Assembly: GCA_030141605.1 (NCBI GenBank)
Contig: JAQGDQ010000015.1
Span: 62,001 to 126,000, forward strand
Direction of reading: 5' to 3'
Origin: Tubiluchus corallicola
Lineage: Eukaryota > Priapulida > Priapulimorpha > Priapulimorphida > Tubiluchidae
Length of the DNA: 64,000 bases
The position numbers and the translations under genes were made by a program. Below are positions 12,415 through 26,507 of this stretch, piece after piece; position 1 is the first letter of the stretch, and each line of letters begins with the position of its first letter. The notes below the pieces were generated by a model, which made no database searches, was not told the origin of the DNA, and was given only the letters and a program-made list of their open reading frames with translations.

Positions 12415-12845
12415 AAGAACAGGCGAGAGGGGTAGAACCAAGGCCCCTTCAAAAGACGGATAAAACAAGCGAGAAAGTTCAAGAAAATGCTGACTGAGAG
12501 GGAAACGATGACAGAAAGGGAGGAGGAAGGAGAGAAAAGGAGAGGAGAAAGAAAAGGAGGAATAAAAGAGAGAATGACGGAATCACGATAAAAAGAAAAA
12601 ACATAAGGAAGGGAAAACGAAAGAAAGAAAAAGCGGAAGGAAGAAAGTGCTAAAGCAGGAAGAAAGGAAGTAAGGAAAGCACAAAAAGCAGGATGTAATG
12701 AAAACTGAGATGAAGAACGGATATATGAAAAAAGAAAAAGAAAAGACAGAAATAAAGCAAAGCAGAACAAAGAAAACCGAAAAAAGAGTCGAAAGGCAGA
12801 AAAAGAATGAAAAAAGGAAAGAAGGAAAACGAAAGAACAAATCAC
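12415..12845. repeat. 430-bp purine-rich (A/G) tract
   Basis: The + strand is almost wholly A and G, built of GAAAG, GGAAG and AGAAAA words without a single exact period. The long phenylalanine/serine/leucine-rich open frames on the minus strand come from this bias and are not called as genes. Such a polypurine strand can adopt triplex-type structures when mirror-symmetric; that is family knowledge, not shown here. Confidence 0.8.
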
Positions 12846-14529
12846 ACAGAGTGTGAAATGTGTTAGCAAAGAGGGCTTTAGCAAAACTGCTTTTTCGTTT
12901 TCAATATTAGTGTAATCGTGACTGCAGGTTTAGTGAGCACAGTGTGAAACCTCTTGAAAACCAGGACAAGCTTTTCTCTGTAATGCAGCGCGTGCAAGGT
13001 TTTTTTGTTGTTGCGTACACATTCTGCATAGTTATTCATTAGTGAAATATCCGTTACCAAATGCGCATGTTTGTACTTCGGAGCACGAATTTTCTTGCCC
13101 CTATTTCGATTTAATATAATTCCCAAATTGATCGTGCTTTCTTCATCCAGGCTGCTGTCTGCAAAAAGAGCTAGAATGTCCTATAGTGGAAGAACATCCT
13201 GGTTTTGTGAATGGCATTGTTTGCATTAAACGCCCACCCTTGTGTCGATGTATAATCAATATCGTAGTATTGCAGTAAGCTGTTCAATAGAAGTTAGATA
13301 ACGCAGACTTGTGAGTTTTGTTCGATAAAAAAGTTGAAGTACAAAAATCAGTGTCAGCAACTTATTGTAAGACTAACTAGTCTTTTTACAATGTACTGAG
13401 CACACCACAGTCGCTTTTGGCAAAGAAATAATATGTAAAAGCTGTCAGTTGTAGTATAGGATGATCATGTTTGATGTGATACAAATTATTTTGTTCTTTC
13501 TTTATCTTCGAACAGACTAACATTATCATTTTAAAGACCGCGTATTTTAAAACACGTAACGTGGAGGTTATCACTAACTAACAGAATATAGTAGTTAAAA
13601 ACTAATTAAGATACGGGGCATTGCTTCTCACTTCTTTGATATGATCTCACTGTTTCCTTTGTTTTGTTTCTTTTCTCTCCTTGGCTGTTCCATTTTACAC
13701 CCTTTCTCTCTCCGTGTTCCCATCAAGGTCATCGTTCCATCTCTCTTTGCACCTCTTCATTTATCTTATGTAGATTGAAACTTAATTTACCTATCTTGCG
13801 TAAGCATCTCTGTAGAGATGTGTACAAGAATGCGTTGAGTTACTTTCATCAAATGATTACCAGGCTTTGCACACAACAAAGCAGTGCAACCAATAAACCG
13901 CTTGTATTATTGTACAACGGCAATGGTCGATTTTTATCACCTCAGTGCCATTGTTCAACAGGTGATTTAAGCTAATATTGTTTATTTACCCGTCTGCATG
14001 TTTATTTTCTTCTGTCTGGACTGAAGTGGTTGACAGTAGTGTCTTTATAATGACAGGTCTATTTTGGAGAGGAATTCGGGCAACCCTGCAATTTCTATTC
14101 CGTGTCTCCAGGTATTTAGGTCTGTCGATTATACTGGTGTAATTTTATGGCCGGAGTCGATCCTTGCCGAATTCCAGTCTGCTAAAGAACTGACCCCGGG
14201 CAGTGCAGCGCTTGCAAGTAAAAAACTCGGCACATTTCCACTTTTATCTGTCTGAGTTTTTATTCGCCAAGTTAGTAGCAATAATCGCTTTCCTGTTCCA
14301 TTGTAAGAGGAATGTAATAAAAGTGCAGCTAAAGTAGATTGTTAGAGCCAGCCCCCGCTGGGAGATTTTTTGACACTACTTCATGCCTGCGGGTTGGATC
14401 TATGTGCAATGGGAAAATGCATGTTTGTTGACTAATAAGATTCGCTTGCTTTTAATTTTATCAATCTTTGTTAGCCTGTTGTTGTTGTGACTGAGTTGCA
14501 CAACCTAGTTTAGTAAAATCGATCTGTGT

Positions 14530-15335
14530 GGGTCTGTGTAGGTCAGACTCAGTAATTTTGGACATTGATCAGTTTTTCAATTGGCATTCACTTTCTGAAT
14601 TTTTCCCCTTGCGCTTTGAGTCAAATTCTATTTTTTCTTCACAGAAATATTTAAGCAATGTGGTGGGGTAGGTTTGAACCTGGACTTTTATTACAAAGCT
14701 GGGTTTCATTGACGGCCCAAGATAGGAGTCAAATGTTGAAAAAATTTAAAACCCTAGTACGTAGTGCTACAAAACTTGCAAGCAACGCAGCTGGGCTTGG
14801 GGCTCAGGCAAAGGTATAGTTAAAAAGCTGAAATCATTTAAGAGCCCGAGACAAGAGCTAAAATTAAACATTAGGGATCGACTTTTAATTCACGGTAACT
14901 CGCAAACGCAGAGGGTTAGATAAACGAAACTTGCAAGACTAATACCTGAGGAAGAGACCCTGAATGTGGTTTGGTGAACGGTGACTTCTGTCAAAAGGTC
15001 AGGGACGCTGGACATCGGTCAATTTTCCGATTGCCATTCAACTCCTTTTAGAGCTTTGAGTTGAATTCAAAATTGTTTTCGCAAGTAATTAGGTATTGTG
15101 AGGTAGATGTGTACCTGGCTTTTTAAACATGAATGACTGTAAAACAACAGTAACTAGACACACGAAACTTGCAAGGCAGACACATCTCAAGTAGCTAAGG
15201 CTCAGGCAGCGGCGCAGTTAAAAAAGTTGGAATTATTTAGCGAACGTGAACGAACCACAATGGACCAGTCATGTGATAAACACGGCCATGCTCGCGGATT
15301 TGAATAAGGATTGATTCAGTCTTGTTGGTCTTAGA
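14530..15335 (+). repeat. Interspersed repeat family, two adjacent diverged copies
   Basis: Two head-to-tail copies (about 14,530-14,875 and 14,880-15,335) share, in order: a (T)GGACAT-GATC/GGTC block; a core like GATTGCCATTCAACTCC followed by GCTTTGAGTTGAATT; a TTTAGGTATTGTGAGGTAG block; GTACCTGGCTTTTT-like sequence; and a GCTCAGGCA...GTTAAAAA block. The same blocks return at 38.6 kb and 50.4 kb, and the core in diverged form at 20.8-21.2 kb. No coding capacity is visible. This is probably a non-autonomous mobile element. Confidence 0.6.
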
Positions 15336-16576
15336 ATTCTGCCTGCTCAACGTCTGCAAAAAATGTAGCGAATATTCGATGATTCGGTGGGTTTTTGGAA
15401 ATGGAGCTTTTTATAGTGTTTCACAAACTGACTAGTCTTTTGATACCATAAAACGCCAAAATTGATAAAAATACTAAAGATGGCTAACAAAAAAGGAAGT
15501 CCGTTTTTGATCTATCATCTCATCCTCATGTTTGCTGTGCTGCCAAAATCGACTTCTTGACACTGTGTACATCGTGAGGCAAAAAAGTTTTTTTTAGATT
15601 TATTAAGATATTATTTATCCATCTATAGCGACTCACACTATGTTCTACTTAGGAATAGAAATTATAAGGTTACTCAAGCCAAGATGTCGCTAATTTTATT
15701 ATTTAGAGTAAGTACCTTTTGAGCTGATATTTTTAAGCATGTACATTTGCTAGTAATCATTTGGTGATGGATCATGAGTATATATAGTCAAGTTCCACCT
15801 CAAATACCCATGCAGCCTTTTAACTGTAGAGTGCGTTAGTTACTTATACTAAAGGTACTTATTTACGCATATGAAATTTTTCAATGAAATTATTAGACCT
15901 CGCAAAACGGGCAGCTTAAAGTTAGCGGCTTTTGAAGTTCATTGAGTTATAACCGACATTTAAATTTTTTAGTTGTTTGGCATGCTGTTTAAGTAATCGT
16001 AGAATTCGTGAATCGCGCAGTGAATCGATGAGTGTGCGCACGCTATTTAGATTGCTATTAACCCTACTGCGTCATCACTAACACTATTAAACTATCTGTA
16101 GTTGATGTGTCTGTGTACTTAAGTGGTTAGCATAATAGAGGATGGGCAGTTTAGCTGAGTTCAGCATAATCCTTTACAAATGGCTAGTGTTAAAATACGC
16201 CAGGTCAAGTTAGGCCACTTTCAAACGCAAAAATTGAATGATAGTGACACAAACATTGTTAAACCAAAACTATGAAAGTTCAGATTAAACAGGCAGGAGG
16301 CTGAATGGGAGAAAGACAACATACTTTGACTTTTTTGTTTATTTAAGTTTACCACCTGCAAGCTCCTAAATTTACAAATATTTATTCGCGAACTCAAAGG
16401 AGTTGCGATTTTAAGAATAAACAAGTAGCTATATAAACCTATAATTACATGGTGCCGACTTACGGCTACACTGGGTTGGAAAAACCTGTTAACAAACAAA
16501 AATTTTAAACTTATTTCATAAAATAACAAAATCTACCGTGCATAAATCTTGCCAGAACTTATAAATTCACTTATAA

Positions 16577-16626
16577 GGATAACCTATTACGCTGCATTAG
16601 GTTATCCAGTCGATCAAATATTTGAT
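16577..16626. repeat. Perfect 10-bp hairpin followed by a 14-bp palindrome
   Basis: GGATAACCTA (16577-16586) and TAGGTTATCC (16598-16607) are exact inverted repeats with an 11-nt loop. Six bases further on, ATCAAATATTTGAT (16613-16626) is a perfect palindrome. No terminator function is implied in a eukaryote; it may be a cruciform or a protein-binding site. Confidence 0.6.
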
Positions 16627-19600
16627 ATAAAAAATGTTCTTTCCTGTCTGCCATTGTTTGCATATTTTTTGTGAAGTTGCCTCCTCAAAAGAAACAACTT
16701 TTGCACACAGACCACTTTTTGTCAGATCAATGAAGATGTTTCAAGTTATAAAGTGCTCTTACTGTATTCTCCACACCTTTTACTTCAAGCTACTTCTTTG
16801 TCTTTCATATTCTTGGGCTAAGTCATCACTGACATGCCAATTCCACGTATATTTAAGACGTTAAGAATTAGCTTAAAATTGCACACACATTGTAATAACA
16901 TTTAAAGGGGTTAAGTGTGTGCCACACATTTTTATGCAGACGTTTGTTAATTTGTATTTGTAAATTCTAAAACACAAATTGGCAGCATCCAGAATTTGAA
17001 ATTGAACTCTGCTACATATGATATGTAAAACAACCCCATACTGCCAATTAATACGTTTTATGTGCAGTATTTCATGGTGTTTGGTTTTATCGTGTCTACA
17101 GTAGAAAATTTTACGCAGTACATAAATACCGCTATAGGAAGGGGCAAAATAGTCGAGTCAGCATTTTCAAATTGTGGTCAAATTAAAACCAGTTCTCGAT
17201 TTTGGGTTATCAGTCAAAAATCGGCTAACATTTTATTATGTTGGCTCTGCTATAGAGAATATGGCGAGGCGGCGCTTGTCGTAAATAACTGGTGTTACTC
17301 TGTGACCGTCATGTACACAGACTCGGGGGCTAAATTTCTTTATAGAGTCTACGTTAAATGAGTAAATATTTCCTATAAGTGCAAATATTACTGTTTCACT
17401 CTATAGGAAATAAGCTTATTCTTCCTTTACCAATGTGTTTACAACTTCAGTTCACCACATCAATTTTCTCAATATCTTTTTCAGTATAAAAAGTAAATCT
17501 AATAAAAGCAAATAATCAAATGTTTATCAGTAAAACCAAAATTAATAATGATTTCAAAGTGACCTTTTCACATAATTCCTGTAAATGCAGGCAGAGGGTT
17601 ATAAAAAAAACCAACGAATGTGTTACTTATTATGTACAAATACATTTTCATTGCTGCCTTAAGGGCTCTATTTCTTAACATTTTAGCAGTAAAGGCTTCC
17701 GTTGTTGTTAGACGTCTATTTGATACCTATTTTATCAGGCTGATTATCTATAAAAAGTTGTACATTATAATGATATACCACAGTGGTTATTACACCAACA
17801 TTACAACAGAGTGTGATTATTCTCATAGGCCTGTCAACGTCAGTTTTGATTAAAATGAAAATTAGGTGAGTTAATTATTCTATAAAATTGCCAAAATTGA
17901 ATAGTATATTAATAAGCATCGCAGTTGTCGCATTAACTATGTTAAGTCCAATATTATCATTATTAACAAAAAGATTAGTTTGCAATGTGTATTGTAAATT
18001 CGGCAATGACGTGTTTGTTGATTTCATCATGTCCTTATAGTTGTAGAGCTTACTGCCTTAAGCCTCAAAATAATTACACTGTCAGAACGTATTTTTCTTA
18101 AATATACCATCATAGAAATTTTTCAGACACGTCGAATTAAGCAAGTACTTCTTACACATGTCACATTAGATGACAGTAGAACAAGGGTCAGCTAAGGTTA
18201 TATTATGCATGTTAACATTTAGACTATTTTCAAGTCAATATAAACACACGCTATCTATAAGTGATTACAAACAATTTACACAATAGGCGCGCGTATATTT
18301 CCGCATTCTGTCATTCTAAAACATAACACAAATTCGCAAATACCCCACGCAAATCTGCTAGTGTAACGTATGTCTGTTATGAAGTTAATAGAGCATCATC
18401 AAACAGTGTATTAAACATTATGTAAGCAAGCAGCAAGCAGAGTTGTTCGGTTGCCTCCCCAACTCTTGGACATCTCTGATATAACTTAGTCTTGCTCATC
18501 TAGCTTTTCTTTCGATGGATTTTAACGTTGTACTTAGTAAAACGTGGGTTGAGCAGTCGATATAGCTGTCTTTGTATCTTCTAAGTTTTTTCTTTTAATC
18601 ATTCTATCTTCTAATTATTTTTGCTGTGTTCTTTCTTTTTTTACTTTCTGTGCTTCTTGATTCTCTGTGAGGCAACTTTGTGTAATATGAAAGGCCATTA
18701 TTGGTGCCTTTTCGAACAATAAGGTTCAATTCTATACTGACGCTGGACAGTGTTGACTAAGGTCGAGCTGAGGATGCTCAGAACAAAAATGAATTCGAGT
18801 TGAATTGGATAGTCCTTGGAGATAAAATATTTCCCCTGGCGGACATGTAACAAACTGTGGCGCTAAAGGTATAAGGCTACTAATTAAGGTGCTGGATATT
18901 CCCGTGACAAAAACTCATCACAAAGACAATACTGATCGAGTTAGTATTATTTCTTTTTATATCAAGTTATTAGTTAAGGAATTAATGTTCTTGTGTTTCT
19001 TATAATCTACATAGCATTCCATATCATTACTACACCTGCGCTTCTCTTTCACTAACGCTGCCCGAGTTTTTTACCTCTAGGAGATTCTGTTCAAACACAA
19101 CAGAAAAGGTTTATTCTGAGAAAAGGCAAGCATTTTGGCGATTATGCAGACACAATAGAAAACATTGGCAATGATTCAACACTCGCGTTTTAACTGGTTT
19201 ATCACAACAAGCACGTCAGCAGCATTTGAAAGAGTGGCAGATATGCAGAGATGATGGACAAGGAGTGAACGAGGCATTAATGGACTTAGACACTTGAGGA
19301 AGTGATGACAACAGTTGTGTTGTGTGGCCATTAGCAGCAATGCCATATGTAGGCCACCATGCATTACTGATTATCTGAGCAATACTGTTGTTCCTCCTTT
19401 GCTATGCAATCAAGGTAAACCTGGATGGGTTCAACCAGTTATTCAAAGCAAGAGGGTAAAATTGTCAGAACGATTTACGGGTTGGTGTTAGTCAATTTTG
19501 ACAGGTCATTGAAGGCAGAAGTCATTCAGGCAGCCACGCAATTCAACCTATTTGATCAATCTGCATGCGAATTAATAGTAAAGGAACGTGACTACCGTGT

Positions 19601-20744
19601 TCTAGATAGTTTTCAATGATTAGTAAACTTGTGAAATAAAACCATTCTGCACTCACAAAACAAGTTCCTGATGAAAAACTAACTATACTACAGTGCATAA
19701 ATTTCACTATACACTGGAAATAAGCTTAAGCGCAAAGACCTATTTTATTCTCTTTTCTTTCACCAATTATTGCCTTTTTTTATTTCCGCTTTCCTCTTTC
19801 GGTCTGGCCTTTCATTTTCTCCAGGTGACTGTGTCTCAGAAAATTCACACGAATACTTAAAGAAAAAGATGCTTACAGATTTTCGTCACTATAGCTGTGT
19901 GTTTGCTGTATACTGTATAATAATCATTTATACACTACCAAACAACAAAATAAATGTGTGACCGAGGAAAGAGCTTTAAGAGGTTAACACTGAAGGCGTT
20001 ATGTTTTACACCTATTTAGAACAGCCTCTGTAAGTCTCTATGGAAAGGATGCTCACAGAAACTCTAAGTAACGAACAAAGTCATTATACATTTTTTGTCA
20101 ATAAGAATGTTGTCTGTTAATAAACGATAACTTGTTTTTGAGATGGATTAGTGTAAGATCTTCTTTGTGAACAAAATCCTTGACTGACAAGCATAGCGCC
20201 CTTTATTTTGGATTTGCCTCATACAGTGTATACAAAAAGTTCGAATTCCAAGATATAAATAGGTTCTTCATAGCTATTAAGTAAGCTTATCACAGGGCAA
20301 CAAAAACTCGAGTAGGTGTTTTCTCTAAACACAACTTTCATTTGTACAGTTTGCGTGGTTTGATTTTGGATAAACCATACATATTCTACCTTGTTTACAT
20401 TTATATGTTGACTTAGGAACACATACATTTTTTTACACACACATTACTGTGCACATTGTTTTTGATATTTATTGGCAGACAGTTACAATGGTTATTTAAC
20501 ATACACCATTATTTATTTAAAAATCTCCCAGCGTTTCGGAGATGCGGCATACCATTTTAGGTACACAGTTGGTTTGCTGATCAGAAAGGATACATATTAA
20601 TGTTGCTTTCCTTAATATACTAGCAAAGTGGTTCTGGAAGCGTGGCTCTAAACTGCGTACTTAGATACTCTTAAATTTTTCTGTTCTTCTAGTTTGGCTG
20701 CCTAGATTTTGAGCTATTCACTCAAGTTATCTACTAAGCCACAA

Positions 20745-21185
20745 TCATGCCTGATATCTGGTTGACCAATTTCCTAAAATTTTTGAGTTGTGAAATTTAA
20801 TTTTGAGGTAAAATTTAGGTCAGAAAGAAAATCCCAAATCGAGACCACTGATTGCTCCTCTGAAATCTTTTATCGAGTTGATTCCATGATTTACCAAAGT
20901 TTGGTTGCCCAGCTCCTTATCGTTGGGTTATAATTAACCTTTAACGCCACCAGCAGCTTGCCGAAATCTCTCATCTCTCATCTGACGCTAAAATCTGTCT
21001 TTCATCTGATGCTAACTGTGACTCAAATTTGATTATTTATCTCTTACAGTTTTTGAGTTGTAACTGACCTTTTACATTAAACGAACCCACTGAACCCTTT
21101 CACATTAAACGAATCTGATGTTCAAAGTTGCCTAAGTTTGGTTGCTCAAGTATTTAAAGCTTCTGAGTTGGCAGCTTCTTGCAGT
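20745..21185 (+). repeat. Diverged units of the GTTTGGTTGCCC...TTTGAGTTG repeat
   Basis: At least three diverged units share a pattern like AGTTTGGTTGCCCAGCTCC followed by a TTGAGTTGTAA-like stretch and ACCTTT. Inside are shorter tandems: CATCTGACGCTAAAATCTG / CATCTGATGCTAACTG, and ACATTAAACGAACCC / ACATTAAACGAATCT. The order of blocks echoes the core of the family at 14.5, 38.6 and 50.4 kb, so it is probably an older relative. Confidence 0.4.
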
Positions 21186-23099
21186 TTTGTGTACTCTCAT
21201 TCCGTCACATCATTGTTGACAAGCGTCACGTCTAGATTAAAGTCTAGAAAATACAAGGTAAACGTGTAATAAAACAGTTTGCGCAATCTCTCTTCTCGCT
21301 TCAGCTTTCTCACATATAATCACAGCTAACCACAAAGGGTTGTTGAATCTTATATACAGTGTATAATTTGTAAGCAAAGAAATTCATTGAAATTCCTCTC
21401 CCATTCTCTACTGATGAGCAGGATGCAGTTAATGAGCTGTTGCTGCTTCCCAGATCAATGACATCATATCTAATTTCTTCTCTCCTTAATTAGAAAGTAA
21501 ATACCATTCACCTGTTTTGTCCAGTTTTGTAAGCACTCATGTCTGTCTGCATTCGCGTCGCGTAAAAAGGTAAAACTGATTTAAAGAAAAATAGGCTATA
21601 CAATTATTCAGTACAGCATAATAAGTATACGCACGTTCGCTGGGTAAATGTAGTTCATACAAATGCTAAGTGTGGCTAGGTATCTAAAGCACACCTTGGA
21701 GAACTGTGTGCTACACAATGAGAACTTTGTATGTCTAGATACATAAATGGTGCACTATCAAGAGGTAGTTCTTCAAGATCGCTTTTTAAACGCAAAGGAC
21801 GTAGACTTTCATTTTGAGTGCTGATTACGAGCAAATATACATAAACTGTAATATATACGGACAAAATATTTTTACACATTGAAATACAGTGTATATCTTC
21901 TTTCATAACGTTAATTTCTATATCGTCACAAACATCTGAATACTAAGCAAATCTGTCATTGATGCAAACTGTTTAAAAATTAATTATTACTAGCTCGCTT
22001 TTGCATCTATATACAAGATGTTTTTCAAATTACAAGATACATATGTAAAAGACAAAGTTTTGAAACCCGTCTAGTTTCATGTAAGACACTTCCAAAGCCG
22101 AATCGTGTGGATTCCGTGTAGTTAAAACTGTAAAGAAGAAGCGCTCTAGAAAAAAACAGTCATTTTGGTTACAGAATAATGTAATTTGTATGACAAGGTT
22201 GTAAGGCATACATTACTAGTAACAGATGCAGCACTTGTAGCGTTGTTATCTGAGTGCATTAACGAGTAATTTACTGTTGTAAAAGCAGGACGGCTGGTTG
22301 CGATAATGTGAAGTCTGTTATAGTTTAGTTTATTAGTGTTTAATAAAGTTACTGTTTATTTCAAAACATTAATTTGTGACCTTAATGGGTCTTGTATGGC
22401 GGACATTATAATTATAATGGTGTAGCACTCCAGTTATTTACATATACGTGGGCCGCTTCAGCTGACTTTAGGTTTTACTGAAAAGGCTTCATTTGTACTT
22501 GAGTAGTTCTACTGTCTTTTGCAGATTTCAATTTCTGCTAAGGCGTTTAGATTACTCAACTGCCAACCTCACCTGTGTGTTATTTACTTGCATTTACTCT
22601 CAGTCTCACCTCGTTCTTCACAGACTTAATACGCAAGTTTCACCGCCCGCTTGACGAATCTCTAATCTTTTCAGCCTATATAGCATGTAATTTAGACACC
22701 CACGCTCTTGGTTAAATATGTATATGTGAGTCATTCTTCATTCTTTGATGAAATAGCCTAACTTTTCTTAAGATATATAGGCAACATGGGGTTGTACGAA
22801 AGTACCGTCTTATTTATAGGAAAGGCCAAGCTTCTGGAAAGTTAGACTTATTTCAATGTTTGCGAAAAATGTTAGGAGGCGTTGTGTAATTAGTAAAATC
22901 AGCTTAAAATCGCGATCATATCACGCTTGGGGTGCTCCCATTTTAACGCTCATTATTCCACCAAAAGACGTCGTGCATCGATTGAAGAAAAACAGCTCAC
23001 TGTCAATTTCCTTCAAAAGTATAAGTTTTTACAAAGCTAATTTTGCAGTGTTTTCGCATGAACATTAAGTAAGGTGCAGAAGTTTGAATTAATTTAAGG

Positions 23100-23205
23100 G
23101 GCGCACGCTTACGGAAAGCCACGATGCGCTTACGAAAAGTCACGAAGTCCTCCGGTCATGTCGCTATTTGGCGGTGATTGGCGGTAACCACCGCCTCGGG
23201 AAATT
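23100..23205. repeat. Small CpG-richer block with tandem and inverted repeats
   Basis: Two near-copies of CGCTTACGGAAAGCCACGA are followed by GGCGGTGATTGGCGGTAACC, whose GGCGGT is complementary to the adjacent ACCGCC. The block stands out from the AT-rich surroundings. It may be a transposon end or a regulatory patch; undecided. Confidence 0.35.
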
Positions 23206-24950
23206 TCTATAGTGCGGTGATGTATTTTTACATTTATACTTCATAGACAATTTTTTGCAAATTTCTTTGTTATATTTTTCTAAATTTATGTGATAGCAGT
23301 GAAATAAACCCGACATGCTAAGTGACTTGTCATTTCCTTTAAAGACTTTTCAAGAAACTGTGTTCGTACCGTCCTATTTATGAGCATGGTTACAAAATTC
23401 AATGTCTGCAACTCCTGCCCTATATATTTTGTAAAGGGCTTTCCTAGAATATTTGTAAAATTACAAGCTCTATTACGTATTTGTATCGAAATATTTTGCA
23501 GATACTTAGTTACAAAGCGGTGCTTTTAACATGTAAAAATGTTTTAGTTCTTTATTTTATAAATTGTTTTTTGAGATTTATAATAAAATACATTTTTTTC
23601 AATTATTAAATAGTATTGACCATTTAAATATTCGTGAACCTGTTATTGCTAGTTTATTTATACAATTTGATACACTGTAAAGCTTGGTCTGCACAACACT
23701 CAACAGTAGGGCCTACTTGATATATAGTTGTGACGACGAGATCAGAATCTAGCTTAAAAACCTTCCAAGGGACGACACTGTTGATGATTTAACTACATTC
23801 AGTAAACTCTCTCTCTCCTTAACAAAAAAGAGAGTTACGGTTGATAAAACCACCCAGGTAGCTTCCCCAACGGCTGCCCATCCATTTTTTGACCAGCATA
23901 GCATTGCTGACTTTGCAGTCAAGTAGTTACAGTAGTACTGTGACTACTTTGCTATTCTTCTCCTACAAGCACAAAAATATTGTTCTGCACCGAAAAAATT
24001 ACCAACTACATGTACCGTACTCAAAATTCGGTAATTTTTACCAGTATGAAATTGTGATCGAATTTTTAATGAGGGCTCCTAATTTTATACCAATAAAAGC
24101 TGGATATGCCTTTAACTCTTTGCTACCTTTCATTGTGAGCCTCTCGCTATAGCGCAGACAGGTTTTCGACAAGAAACTGCCAGAATCATGTCAGGTCATA
24201 TCGAGAAACAGCCGATTACCGGCGGCAATTCGGAGGAAAACCACGCATCCGATTGTTAATTTGGGGGCTGGAAAATCTAGTTCCTGCTAAATTTGGTATC
24301 TATGATACAGCAATTGTTGATATAACATATACAATACGACCTTAAATGTGACCTGCACCATGAGACAAGACACAAGGGCAAGGTACTTTTAATGTAACTT
24401 TTATGTACATTTAACATTTCGTTTATAATAATATGTGAAGGTTTATAATATTATTTATAATATTTATTTGCAAATTATTTCATTTATAATATATGTGAAT
24501 ATGTTAAGTTTTATGTCTCTTCCAATTGTTAAAAAACTAAAGAGTTTTCAGAGGTTTAAGCAATAATTATAGTTATAATACTTTAAAGTCTCCTAAAATT
24601 GTAATGTTGCACAGTTATCAGAAAACGATGTTCATAAACTAATCCTTCTTGAAACATATAAAACATAAAAGTACTAAAAGCTTTCCAGACGAGCGCCCCA
24701 AAAATCCCATCTCTTAAAACCCTAAGATGTCACAACAGAATTCCTAATTTTTATGAATTTCCATGCATTTTGGTCTATATAGTTTCTGAAATGCGCAAAC
24801 GCTTTTCCACTTTTAGCACCATATTATGCTGTTACCAATTTTAGTAACATAACATTGTTAAATCGCCCAGTGTTCATCTATTATGGATGATGCCGAGTGT
24901 AAAATAGGACGCTCGTGAAGTGTCTGTTACACCCTGGGAGCTTCGGTAGT

Positions 24951-25022
24951 GACGTATACACCGTGCTGCTGACGTCATTCCGGTCCGCTAATTGCAACTC
25001 AGCTGAGAAGAGAGTATACGTC
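24951..25022. repeat. Inverted repeat flanking a TGACGTCA site
   Basis: GACGTATAC (24951-24959) and GTATACGTC (25014-25022) are exact inverted repeats. Between them lies TGACGTCA near 24,970, the consensus CREB/ATF site. It may be a small transposon end or a regulatory site. Confidence 0.3.
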
Positions 25023-25414
25023 CCAGTCGTAAAAATGGCTTCAATGCAATGGCCATCAGAGCCACAAGAAGCTTAAAAGCTGCTTGTTGATTGTGCATGA
25101 AGCCATATTGATTTTTCAGTGATTTTTGAAGAACGTATTCCCGGTTGGACCATTATCTGGGAGTTAAATGTCTGAATAGAAAGATCTCTTATTCAAATTA
25201 AGGCCCTGGTTCGACTTTTTTACTTTTCTTCTTTTATACAAAGATCAAGTTACTGCGGGTTCACGTCATCTTAAATTTATAATTACAAAGAACATCTTTA
25301 ACCTGTCTTTACACGTTGATGGTACGTACTCCATACAGACCAAATGGTGTGTTTCAGCATTGTGCAAAGTTTCATGCTTTTAAGACAAACTGAACAATTC
25401 TGTCATTTTGTGCA

Positions 25415-25800
25415 ACATTTGCAGCCATCTTAGCAGCCATCTTGAAACGATGTGATATTAAAGGAGCATTTCAGCATCAGGTATTGGTTCCATGACCTTC
25501 AAAACCTATATTTAGACACAAAAATCGTTATCCTGTCTGCTTTGATAATTGCAGCCCTTAAAGCTAGCAAGAACCATATTGTCTGCCATCTCGAACATTG
25601 CGGTCATATTGGACGAATTTTGATTGAGTCCATGACCAAAATTAATCACCTTAATGAGCTCTATAGCACTGCGTAAAGGCTTTTGAGTCAAAATGAGTAT
25701 TTTTCATCATTCTGGAAGACTAAATACCATTCGTTTTAATCTAATGACGCCCATCTTTTTTCACGACATAATCAGACCATTTGCAGTGCTCGAATTTCGG
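25415..25800 (+). repeat. Probable old interspersed repeat with GCAGCCATCTT motifs
   Basis: GCAGCCATCTT occurs twice in tandem (near 25,421 and 25,433) and is followed at intervals by CTGCCATCTCGAACATTG and GCGGTCATATTGGA, a kind of dispersed motif common in repeats of marine invertebrates as I remember it. The open frame at 25,452-25,676 shows no domain and is not called as a gene. Confidence 0.3.
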
Positions 25801-26007
25801 GCCTATCTTCGATATAGAACAAACTACTACGAGGTAACATAAAAAAATTTCTCGCAATTTTTATGGGTAAGTTAGCAAATTGATCCCACTAATGGGAAAA
25901 ACAATGAAGGCTGAGAATCTCGTGATCTTTCGCTAGAGATATTTGTATAAAGCTAAAGTTTTGCGCTACAGATAACACAGTATTTTAGTACGTGTGCACG
26001 ACCGTTT

Positions 26008-26050
26008 GGTTTGATTTGATTTGATTTAAATCTTTATTTCAAACTCTAGC
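26008..26050 (-). mobile_element. 3' tail of a non-LTR retrotransposon or SINE (minus)
   Basis: Read on the minus strand, GAAATAAAGATTTAAATCAA is followed by repeated ATCAA units, which is the AATAAA-plus-short-repeat ending typical of several non-LTR retrotransposons. The body of the element would lie at higher coordinates, but no coding sequence survives. Confidence 0.45.
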
Positions 26051-26444
26051 TTCATACACACAAAAATACATTTAGGACAAAAATTACGCACAATGATTAC
26101 AGATATGTACAATTATAATGGCTTAGTTATAATATCAAATGTTTAGAAATGTCATTTTCGTTTTAAGATGCCTCCTGCTTATTCTGAAGAAATAATTGCA
26201 TCTATCCACGTTTTATCTAAGGACTAATAGTTTAAACATTTCATGTATGTGATGTGTTTGAGCAAACTACGGAAAGTAAACATGCCAGAGATAAGATTTA
26301 CGTTTTAGTACAAGTTTAGGAGATTCCAAGATGAGTGTTGGAAATTACCTGCTGAACTCAGGTGCGTCTGGTCCGTTGATTAAATTCGTAAACTCAGAAA
26401 GTCCATTATCAGCCTGTGACATTTTGCTGTACTCTTACTTAAAA

Positions 26445-26449
26445 GAAAG

Positions 26450-26507
<58 letters not shown>

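Noticed and set aside
12375-12884. 169-residue Phe/Ser/Leu-rich ORF on -
   Set aside because: Purine-only + strand removes stops on the other strand; composition is that of the repeat. It is not a membrane protein gene on this evidence.
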